Positions 6,001 through 8,388 of a DNA stretch of 8,388 nt are shown one piece after another. The notes under the pieces were generated by a model. The model saw only the letters and a list, made by a program, of their open reading frames with translations, had not been told where the DNA came from and did no database searches. Within the stretch, counting starts at the first letter, position 1, and each line of letters begins with the position of its first letter. The position numbers and the translations under genes are program-made. The DNA is from UBA1231 sp045123185 (GTDB lineage: Bacteria > Bacillota_I > Bacilli_A > ML615J-28 > CAG-313): the NCBI GenBank assembly GCA_045123185.1, contig JBGVIL010000218.1, positions 1-8,388 of the forward strand. Reading direction: 5' to 3'.

Positions 6001-7822
6001 GTATACAATTAAAACTGGTTGGAATATATTCTGTAATAATATAGAACCTACTAATGCCGATTATTCTATAAAACAATATGCAATTACAGTAGAACAAGTA
6101 AGCGACAGTAAGTATACAACATTCTATCATATGTTTAGTTGGTATTGGAAATTAACTAAAATAGATTTAAGTAGTTACAGTAATAGATTAATAAAAAGGT
6201 ATGTATATGAATCAGGTTTTGATAGACCTAAAGGCTGTAGTTACATGTTTTATCAAACTAGAGAACTAAAAAGCATGAGTGATATTATAGGTTTTAAAAA
6301 TATAGATTTTAAAGACAATAATATAAATTGTGATTATATGTTTACAGTTAGTGGAATAACAGATTTTGAATTTACCGATAATTTACTAGCTGTATCTGAT
6401 ACGGAAGCCAACAAATATCAAGATAGTACCGCACGATTTGGTATGGATAATATGTTAAGTGGAACTAATATAACTGCTCTGGATTTGTCATGTTTGGAAA
6501 GAATACCTAAATTAAATATATATATAAGTGGGATTTGTAAAAATTGTAATTCATTAGAAAGTGTAAATTTAACATATTTAAGAGCCGGATATTATGATGG
6601 TAAAACAAGTTTATATCAGTCTTTTTATTCAACTGCAATAAAATCCTTAGTAATACCTGAAATAGATACTTCTTTAGTTCGTGAGAGTGTAACTAAGTTT
6701 TCTATAGGTATGGACTCTATGTGTCAAAGTTGTGGGAAATTAGAAACCGTTGATATTAATTGCACTAACATAACATCTATAAACTCATTGTATCGAAGTT
6801 TTTATAGTTGTTATAAATTATCCGCTATAAATAATTTGGAAAATTATAATATTACTGGAGATATGTATCAATGTTTTTATGGATGTAGAGCATTGAAAAA
6901 TATAATTATAAAAAAAATAACTTCTACTACTTACAACACTTTATACAATATTTGTGGAAATTGTTCTGGTCTGAAATCTTTTAGTATATCAGAAGAAAGT
7001 AACCTAAGTTATTCTAGTTCTTATACCGGACTTAATCTTAATGAAATGTTTTATAATTGTTCTAGTATAACAGATATAGATTTATCCAAACTAACTCTAT
7101 CCAGTTTGTACACTATAACCTTTGATAAGACTTTTTATAATGCGACTTCTCTAAATGGCGTTAATTTAAAAATGCCTATTATCGGACGTTGTGGCAAATA
7201 TATTTCGTTAAGTGAAACATTTGCTAATTCAGGATTAACCTCCGTACCTTCGTATATATGGGAAGACGAAAACGTAAAAGAAGTGTATTTTTATAATACA
7301 TTTTGGAATTGCAATAATATGGTAAGAGCAGAATATGATATTTATAAATTATATGAAAAAGCCACATATATTGATGACATATTTAGTGGTACAAGTTTGG
7401 AATATGTATCTGGTTATGCTTATCCTATTGTAAGAATAAAAACCATGAATAGTAGTGTAAGTGGATATAGTGGTTCTATAGGGTTTACTACTAGTACACC
7501 TTTAAAAGAAATAGGATTAATAGACTTTAGTAATTTCTATGCCCAAGGTTCTCTTGGTACTATACCAAGCACATTAACAACAGTTACTTTCGTAGAGAAT
7601 AGCATATCTAATAATAATGCACAAGAAGATATAACTGTTATGGCAAATATTGTCAACAATATGACAAATTTAAATAAGGCTAGTCTATTAAGTTTATTGG
7701 GTGCTTTAGCAGATATTTCAAGTAGTGAAGCCACATTATCATTCCCGTTAAGTGATAACCATAAGGCTAAATTAACAGATGAAGAAATTGCTACAGCCAT
7801 ATTAAAAGGTTGGACTATATAG
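2..7822 (+). CDS. Giant mosaic phage tail-fibre/adhesin-like protein with LamG, CotH-kinase-like and LRR domains (5' partial)
   Basis: This frame is open from the first complete codon at 2 to the TAG at 7820-7822, giving at least 2606 residues. The first ATG is at 128, but the 42 codons before it have no stop and encode a phage-fibre-like helix (VEGALREL). No ATG, GTG or TTG occurs in frame before 128, so the true start lies upstream of the window. Visible parts in order are coiled coil, glycine hinge, Ig-like domains, LamG-like domain, CotH-like kinase domain, beta-sandwich linker, a long BspA/DUF285-like LRR array with two beta inserts, and a KGWTI C-terminal cap. The likely role is host or glycan adhesion as a tail fibre or similar virion appendage; this is inferred from domain content and the downstream CD1375-like gene. 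There is no LPXTG motif or C-terminal membrane segment. A bacterial surface adhesin is the main alternative. The coding call is very secure; the exact role is moderate. Confidence 0.96.
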   Translation, partial: GEWVIDQKAIQTSIIDAEGNFESDHVEGALRELSDRIKQGEGMEELEIKINAVTDKVGSVSSQVNTLNTKVNALEEDVEWLKENGGGGAGTVLPTIESDFVDCAIDRGTSISIPIFFTSPNMGEGTAYILINNIQILKQTVKQGDNLINIDGEYFITTENVITIYVKDRAELISNRLTWNVISGGIEISTTFDYEVDYGITDTIKIPYNIETGIEEDITLTFTIDGNSMTYSSVNGYNFISLKGSEIGFGVHAISLQATVGKYKSNIINFNIVIVSTNNLYLSSSFIDGSKFLYGTPVIVQYRLSKKSSEDFIVYLSIDGVIEKTRTVPVGSYSWTIEKMSKGNHKLTIRAVSKDGSEDISINLDVTIETGNYTPVEEVTMGLQCDLNAVGKSNEDSNIETWIDNSGNGHNGELINFNFGSNGFMNDTLVCDADAYVKIPWSPWKDNAIDGSTFDLIYTPINSGLEEARVIDYTTIIDEASTAEIKPFKGLFADILRTIPSSASSGSSAGKVNLDDENGEIHLTWVLDRENKFLKVYVNAVLSRIMYLTDSGSGVNKKYEDFSLDEYIYLNSTKGENCGTNNIKRFRVYNRALTSDEVLRNYLANITDLAEQERLYNFNYKNTTMPKMYLTGDTTNMTPEQTVPMKIEYVSSNEDKYGQSFFTGIQNNLVCIQGTSSLQYVLKNYTIYLKDEYGADMYYNPYGVGSKPSNVFCLKADYMESSHANNTGMARFINDCVYDTKLPMQSEDSNCRSTINGFPVELYINNKYIGVYNFNYDRYSNQAFGYDYTKYPDILVYEVNSNSNTSAGAFFKYGEDTVSSANITELNYYKRDFNLIYGNRTADTDTYAEIKNLVEWVSTAEQDLFRETISEHFNKEYLFRYYLVCLMIGAVDSLGKNMKLLTIDGRVFYPVFYDLDTCLGIDNSGYLTIETDVEIETGSYNTNNSKLWTKVWNFFNAEIKEEWAKMRQGSFTLDNLMKYLYDDQISVISQKQYNDDAQVKYLNFGSLYTYCCHGSKEHQIKRWLRERIAYVDSMMGYFTSTQDMVTIRMNKSGAVSFKVTPYIPLYFSVKWNNGDNGTQTFRIKRGQSQTFNFNSVSDTDQEVIIYHAQYIKKLDNLSNLNPSSCILSNARKLTNVEIHSTELYNINVENNIYLRNIDLSGCSALGTVTATGSSLNLSNCKYLKYVDVRGTALTEVQLNSDGGSLTEIYYPTTIQSIQLINQRLLEVLGLPYVNGVAKSLYTVSIENCPRIYKLNDSSDESVYSSFKGMAYVNNLTLKNCLDIITTMNYTGFSNLQSMTLINMGKLTSLGFDEMNLLTSTGMLKYIKVSGCDNLTEVTFNSNRTAYGAVFGENAILNLEENKSTISITGNECIKGLKTIILPTSLKNINFETKDSLHTSIVNLWSSMSCSVNTSSTIPTVNHSIDGFKGIDLKDINIENINLYSLINIPKAINFNIAPTIVNPNFNTNRDGVDYPFLIIEGNIDLSNYSSTYDYLFKGLDFESINLTMPTSIAQTSFNYCFANTINIENILEGFLNKINIISGQYMFSNSDIIDEELQLVLDKTDTYDGDVSYCFSGCKNINIPMLTIKPIIKVEGLFKSSSINDITNITINNAQIPSLFENCLNITTDILIPDSITNCTKTFYNCTGITHVHSNWETSLASSTIDCYYNCINITHVDKKECSLGYYFIPSEWGGKGLKYDTSCIYKLTTPEDEYSLGQLRFYNTNTTTTRYMYIVDVNNNSLVTTITFSGHTTGIGCRIPKAGDYYLLTTDIVGGSISDELSVIVKEIVHLCSDETITAYILEKFKYAEKINLSDCTINGIGLFESFTQLKEINFTNVTYVYKSMLDCCNGCTSLTSVIGLNPLNCNSFEGAFQNCTSLKEDIALTSNVTNTINMYYGCTGLKSVHANWIVCINASPRNCYFGCSGIQLINGEIGDLSNIPQSWGGKMLEDKDYDIVTVLISAENTTVTLGLEYTFNKTDWGDGTFNTLNSHVYKNPGTYTIKTGWNIFCNNIEPTNADYSIKQYAITVEQVSDSKYTTFYHMFSWYWKLTKIDLSSYSNRLIKRYVYESGFDRPKGCSYMFYQTRELKSMSDIIGFKNIDFKDNNINCDYMFTVSGITDFEFTDNLLAVSDTEANKYQDSTARFGMDNMLSGTNITALDLSCLERIPKLNIYISGICKNCNSLESVNLTYLRAGYYDGKTSLYQSFYSTAIKSLVIPEIDTSLVRESVTKFSIGMDSMCQSCGKLETVDINCTNITSINSLYRSFYSCYKLSAINNLENYNITGDMYQCFYGCRALKNIIIKKITSTTYNTLYNICGNCSGLKSFSISEESNLSYSSSYTGLNLNEMFYNCSSITDIDLSKLTLSSLYTITFDKTFYNATSLNGVNLKMPIIGRCGKYISLSETFANSGLTSVPSYIWEDENVKEVYFYNTFWNCNNMVRAEYDIYKLYEKATYIDDIFSGTSLEYVSGYAYPIVRIKTMNSSVSGYSGSIGFTTSTPLKEIGLIDFSNFYAQGSLGTIPSTLTTVTFVENSISNNNAQEDITVMANIVNNMTNLNKASLLSLLGALADISSSEATLSFPLSDNHKAKLTDEEIATAILKGWTI
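74..115 (+). other. VEGALREL helix motif typical of phage fibre/baseplate proteins
   Basis: The codons read HVEGALRELSDRIK, preceded by the acidic turn DAEGNFESD. The pattern 'S-x-(N/H)-VE-x-AL-x-EL' recurs in phage tail, neck and baseplate proteins, where it forms a short helix that often leads into a trimeric fibre. Here it runs straight into the coiled coil that begins at 128. Family recognition is from memory; the continuity of the frame is seen directly. Confidence 0.6.
128..271 (+). other. Coiled coil followed by a glycine-rich hinge
   Basis: Residues after Met128 show regularly spaced hydrophobics in a polar background (VTDKVGSVSSQVNTLNTKV, then ALEEDVEWL), which fits three to four heptads of a coiled coil. 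A GGGGAG run at 254-271 follows and then beta-rich sequence begins. Such short coiled coils usually trimerise phage fibres, and the glycines look like a flexible joint between the fibre stalk and the globular domains. Oligomeric state is inferred. Confidence 0.7.
272..1111 (+). other. About three tandem Ig-like beta-sandwich domains
   Basis: Three stretches of about 90 residues (roughly 272-553, 554-826 and 827-1111) alternate hydrophobic beta strands with turns and share an Ig-like cadence. Examples are DYEVDYGITDTIKIPYNI followed by TFTIDGNS in the second, and LYGTPVIVQYRLSK followed by VYLSIDGVIEKTRTV in the third. Each carries a short 'x-I-D-G' or equivalent hairpin and a closing strand such as KLTIRAVSKDG. 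Ig-like domains are common decorations on phage tail proteins and often bind carbohydrate weakly. I infer the fold from pattern only, and domain edges are approximate. Confidence 0.6.
1136..1822 (+). other. LamG/concanavalin-like domain
   Basis: The segment opens with MGLQCDLNA, followed by WIDNSGNGHNGEL, which matches the 'W.D.SGnGn.g.l' opening of LamG-like jelly-roll domains. It closes with IKRFRVYNRALTSDEVLRNY (1748-1807), the characteristic 'i..fRvYnRaLt..Ev..Ny' ending of Laminin_G_3-type domains. A central strand pair (HLTWVLDRENKFLKVYVN) also fits. About 228 residues is a normal size. LamG-like domains on fibres commonly bind glycans, which is the inferred role here, with the ligand unknown. 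Confidence 0.8.
1874..3125 (+). other. CotH-type atypical protein kinase-like domain
   Basis: About 417 residues carry the landmarks of the CotH family in order. A beta strand with SSLQYVLKNYTIYLKD (2027-2074) matches the 'G-x-S-S...K-x-Y-x-(I/L)' element, with K at 2048-2050 as candidate ATP-contacting lysine. VELYINNKYIGVYNF (2279-2323) matches 'v-e-v-y-v-N-g-x-y-x-G-v-Y'. EYLFRYYLVCLMIGAVDSLG contains Asp at 2675-2677, followed by KN (Asn 2690-2692). Finally FYDLDTCLG places two Asp at 2741-2743 and 2747-2749, corresponding to the family's 'W-D-x-D' metal-binding pair, with Tyr replacing Trp. Spore CotH phosphorylates coat protein CotB; the substrate here is unknown. Key residues look present, so activity is possible but unproven. 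Residue correspondence is from memory, not an alignment. Confidence 0.8.
3126..3340 (+). other. Beta-sandwich linker after the CotH-like domain
   Basis: About 70 residues of alternating strands (VTIRMNKSGAVSFKVTPYI, YFSVKWNNGDN, FRIKRGQSQTFNFN, EVIIYHAQYIKKL) follow the helical end of the CotH-like region, whose last helices read QIKRWLRERIAYVDSMMGYF. The segment leads directly into the first LRR turns. Its role is probably a structural spacer between the kinase-like domain and the LRR array. I do not assign it to a named family. Confidence 0.5.
3341..5089 (+). other. First leucine-rich-repeat block (BspA/DUF285-like)
   Basis: Repeated units of roughly 20-30 residues carry LRR-type patterns such as LRNIDLSGCSALGTV, LNLSNCKYLKYVDVRGTAL, MLKYIKVSGCDNLTEV and LKTIILPTSLKNINF. 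Later units shift to the '(F/Y)-x-x-C-x-x-(I/L)' form, as in CFSGCKNI, LFENCLNI and FYNCTGI. This shift from classical to BspA/DUF285-like repeats looks gradual. Such arrays form curved binding surfaces on bacterial surface proteins and phage fibres. The block includes one copy of a larger duplicated module (4859-5089). Ligand unknown. Confidence 0.75.
4859..5089 (+). repeat. Duplicated LRR module, copy A
   Basis: The encoded segment starts FENCLNITTDILIPDSIT, contains THVHSNW and ends IPSEWGGK. It aligns without gaps over its first 37 residues with copy B, which starts 762 bases downstream, and then with a two-residue length difference up to WGGK. The copies share F-x-N-C, D-I, the CTG-(I/L) step, V-H-(S/A)-N-W and WGGK, but differ at many other positions, so the duplication is old or its copies are under diversifying pressure. 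Confidence 0.75.
5099..5367 (+). other. Beta-sandwich insert between LRR blocks
   Basis: Right after WGGKGLKYDT the LRR pattern stops and about 90 residues of beta-rich sequence appear (LGQLRFYNTNTTTTRYMYIV, TITFSGHTTGIG, RIPKAGDYYLLTTDI, ELSVIVKEI). The 'G-D-Y-Y-L' strand corresponds in position and shape to the 'G-T-Y-T-I' strand of the PKD-like insert after copy B, but the acidic WGDG turn is absent. It is probably a diverged relative of that insert. Confidence 0.5.
5372..5851 (+). other. Second leucine-rich-repeat block
   Basis: LRR turns resume with KINLSDCTINGIGLFESFTQ and continue through CCNGCTSLTSVIGL, AFQNCTSLKEDIAL, YYGCTGLKSV and YFGCSGIQLI before ending at IPQSWGGKML. The '(F/Y)-x-x-C-x-x-(L/I)' step recurs every 20-30 residues, which is the DUF285/BspA signature. 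Copy B of the duplicated module forms its second half. Confidence 0.75.
5621..5845 (+). repeat. Duplicated LRR module, copy B
   Basis: Encodes FQNCTSLKEDIALTSNVT, then CTGLKSVHANW and IPQSWGGK. It matches copy A at 4859-5089 in order and spacing (762 bases apart at the start and at the His of V-H-x-N-W, 756 at WGGK). Both copies are followed by a beta-sandwich insert, so the duplicated unit was probably the whole LRR-plus-insert block of about 760 bases. Confidence 0.75.
5861..6112 (+). other. PKD-like domain inserted in the LRR array
   Basis: The segment contains TDWGDGTF (5939-5962), then SHVYKNPGTYTIKTGW (5975-6022). This is the classic PKD-type signature 'W-G-D-G ... H-x-Y-x-x-x-G-x-Y-x-(I/V)'. 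The same motif occurs in DUF285-containing surface proteins of Firmicutes and Mollicutes, just before MF-x-x-C-type repeats, and the same order is seen here. It is probably a spacer or a weak binding domain. Confidence 0.75.
6116..7627 (+). other. Third leucine-rich-repeat block (DUF285-like, cysteine-rich)
   Basis: About 500 residues contain a dense series of MF/FY-x-x-C steps: SYMFYQTREL, NCDYMFTVSGI, ICKNCNSLESV, MCQSCGKLETV, FYSCYKLSAI, CFYGCRALKNI, ICGNCSGLKSF, MFYNCSSITDI, then FYNATSLNGV, FANSGLTSV, FWNCNNMVRA and FSGTSLEYV, where Cys is sometimes replaced by Ala, Ser or Thr. The helix-turn spacing and the hydrophobic strand after each step support one continuous solenoid. It is the most distal part of the protein before the cap, and so a candidate for receptor recognition. 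Confidence 0.75.
7628..7819 (+). other. C-terminal LRR cap ending in KGWTI
   Basis: The last 64 residues are helical in character (TNLNKASLLSLLGALADIS), followed by a strand (ATLSFPLSDNH) and KAKLTDEEIATAILKGWTI. An ending of the form 'L-(T/G)-x-x-x-x-x-K-L-(S/T)-x-E-E-x-A-x-A-x-x-K-G-W-T' is shared by many LRR fibre and surface proteins in Firmicutes phages and in Bacteroidetes/Firmicutes adhesins, and it probably caps the solenoid. The protein ends at this cap, with no sorting signal. Confidence 0.65.
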
Positions 7823-7828
7823 GAGGTG
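7821..7828 (+). promoter_or_regulatory. Shine-Dalgarno for the 181-residue protein, overlapping the upstream stop
   Basis: AGGAGGTG starts inside the TAG stop codon of the giant gene (7820-7822). The GGAGG core ends seven bases before the ATG at 7834, which is ideal spacing. This decides the start at 7834 over the in-frame TTG at 7810, which lies inside the upstream gene and has no such site in front of it. Termination and re-initiation are probably coupled. Confidence 0.9.
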
Positions 7829-7833
7829 TTTAT

Positions 7834-8379
7834 ATGATAATACGCAATATAGAAACAACTAAAGGAACAGTAACTAAATTAGAAGTGGAAAGTGAAGATA
7901 ATAGGATTACTAATAAAAAATACGAGTTCTTTTTAAAGAGTTTATTTTTGGGAAAGAACGATAAAATAGAAGATTATTTAGAGGTTGGTTATAATATTTG
8001 GGGTGTGTATGTAAAAGGTGAAATGCCTAAAACGGAAGTCGAGGTTTTGTCTAATAGAATAGATGACCTCGACCTCACCTTGGCAGACCTAGAAATGACT
8101 ACGATAGAAACAGATGATGTAATTTTAAATGCCGTTGCTGAAAGTACTGAAAATCAAGATTTGTTGGCAGATGTATTGTTATGTGCAGTAGATGAAATGT
8201 ACCAATTAATAGAACCTAATCTTGGAAATGAAGTCGCAGTAATGACAACTAAAGAACAAACGCTAGAAATAATTTCTCATGGTTTAGCAAATTTATATTT
8301 AATGATGGTTAAAAGAAATTTAAAAACTTTAGATACTGTACCTGTTAGATACAGGGCTTATATAGAAGAACATATTTAA
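7834..8379 (+). CDS. Phage late-operon protein with a CD1375-like C-terminus
   Basis: Encodes 181 residues from ATG 7834 to TAA 8377-8379. The N-terminal 60 residues (MIIRNIETTKGTVTKLEVES, then YEFFLKSLFLG and IEDYLEVGYNIWGVYV) are a small mixed alpha/beta segment I cannot assign. The middle holds a short heptad-like helix (VLSNRIDDLDLTLADLEM), then a second helical stretch (LLADVLLCAVDEMYQL). The last 34 residues, from about 8275, contain LANLYLMMVKRNLKTLDTVP and resemble the small CD1375-type phage proteins ('M-Y-x-x-L-V-x-x-G-x-K-T-I-D-x-V-P-x-x-x-R'). Those are usually separate proteins of 40-60 residues between tail fibre and holin genes; here the motif is the tail of a longer protein. 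Function is unknown. No signal peptide or membrane segment is evident. Confidence 0.93.
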   Translation: MIIRNIETTKGTVTKLEVESEDNRITNKKYEFFLKSLFLGKNDKIEDYLEVGYNIWGVYVKGEMPKTEVEVLSNRIDDLDLTLADLEMTTIETDDVILNAVAESTENQDLLADVLLCAVDEMYQLIEPNLGNEVAVMTTKEQTLEIISHGLANLYLMMVKRNLKTLDTVPVRYRAYIEEHI

Positions 8380-8388
8380 AGGAGGTGA
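8378..8388 (+). promoter_or_regulatory. Strong Shine-Dalgarno for the next gene, off the right edge
   Basis: AAAGGAGGTGA begins within the TAA stop of the preceding gene and is an eleven-base match to the Firmicutes 16S anti-SD region. The start codon must lie just beyond the window. By gene order in similar operons, that gene could be a holin, hemolysin-like or lysin gene, but this cannot be seen here. Confidence 0.88.

Noticed and set aside
7537..7800. Reverse-strand open frame of 87 codons with a hydrophobic translation
   Set aside because: It could be mistaken for a holin, but it is antisense to the conserved-looking C-terminal cap and has no ribosome binding site.
7810..7812. TTG at 7810 as the start of the small gene (189 residues)
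   Set aside because: It lies within the upstream gene without a suitable Shine-Dalgarno, whereas AGGAGGTG sits seven bases before the ATG at 7834.
6100..7819. Variable region of a diversity-generating retroelement at the fibre tip
   Set aside because: No C-type-lectin-like fold, no clustered adenine-rich codon pattern beyond the general AT bias, and no template repeat or reverse transcriptase in the window.
8242..8379. Internal ATG at 8242 as a separate small CD1375-like gene
   Set aside because: It is in frame with the longer gene and lacks a good Shine-Dalgarno, so one 181-residue protein is the simpler reading; an internal start remains a minor possibility.

Overview
The window is a very AT-rich piece of a phage or prophage late (structural) operon, all on the + strand and almost fully coding. 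It holds one giant gene that is already open when the window begins, a small gene tightly coupled behind it, and the ribosome binding site of a third gene that lies off the right edge. The Shine-Dalgarno sequences (AGGAGGTG and AAAGGAGGTGA) match the Firmicutes anti-SD very well, and the AT-rich codon use fits a low-GC Firmicutes host such as a gut Clostridia or Bacilli member. Standard stop codons are used. Nothing in the window names the host, and the phage assignment rests on protein features rather than on a recognisable capsid, terminase or lysis gene.

Region 2-7822 encodes at least 2606 residues (about 290 kDa) of a mosaic tail fibre, adhesin or other virion appendage protein. The ATG at 128 is not the true start: the frame is open to the left edge and the 42 codons before it encode a phage-fibre-type VEGALREL segment. 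The order of parts is: VEGALREL helix, coiled coil, glycine hinge, about three Ig-like beta-sandwich domains, a LamG/concanavalin-like domain, a CotH-type atypical kinase domain with its putative catalytic residues present, a beta-sandwich linker, and then about 1430 residues of BspA/DUF285-like leucine-rich repeats. The repeats are interrupted by two beta-sandwich inserts, one of them PKD-like, and end in a KLTDEEIATA...KGWTI C-terminal cap. I see no C-terminal sorting signal or membrane anchor, which favours a virion protein over a cell-wall protein. The N-terminus is not visible, so a signal peptide cannot be excluded.

Region 7834-8379 encodes a 181-residue protein. It has a short heptad-like segment in the middle, and its C-terminal 34 residues resemble the small CD1375-type phage proteins often found between tail-fibre and holin/lysin genes. 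Both gene junctions place the stop codon inside the next gene's Shine-Dalgarno sequence, so the genes are probably translated as a coupled series. There is no intergenic gap over 300 bases, and I see no tRNA, CRISPR array, insertion sequence, promoter or terminator.

The most interesting point is the apparently intact CotH-like kinase domain built into a surface-facing phage fibre between a glycan-binding-type domain and a large cysteine-rich LRR array.
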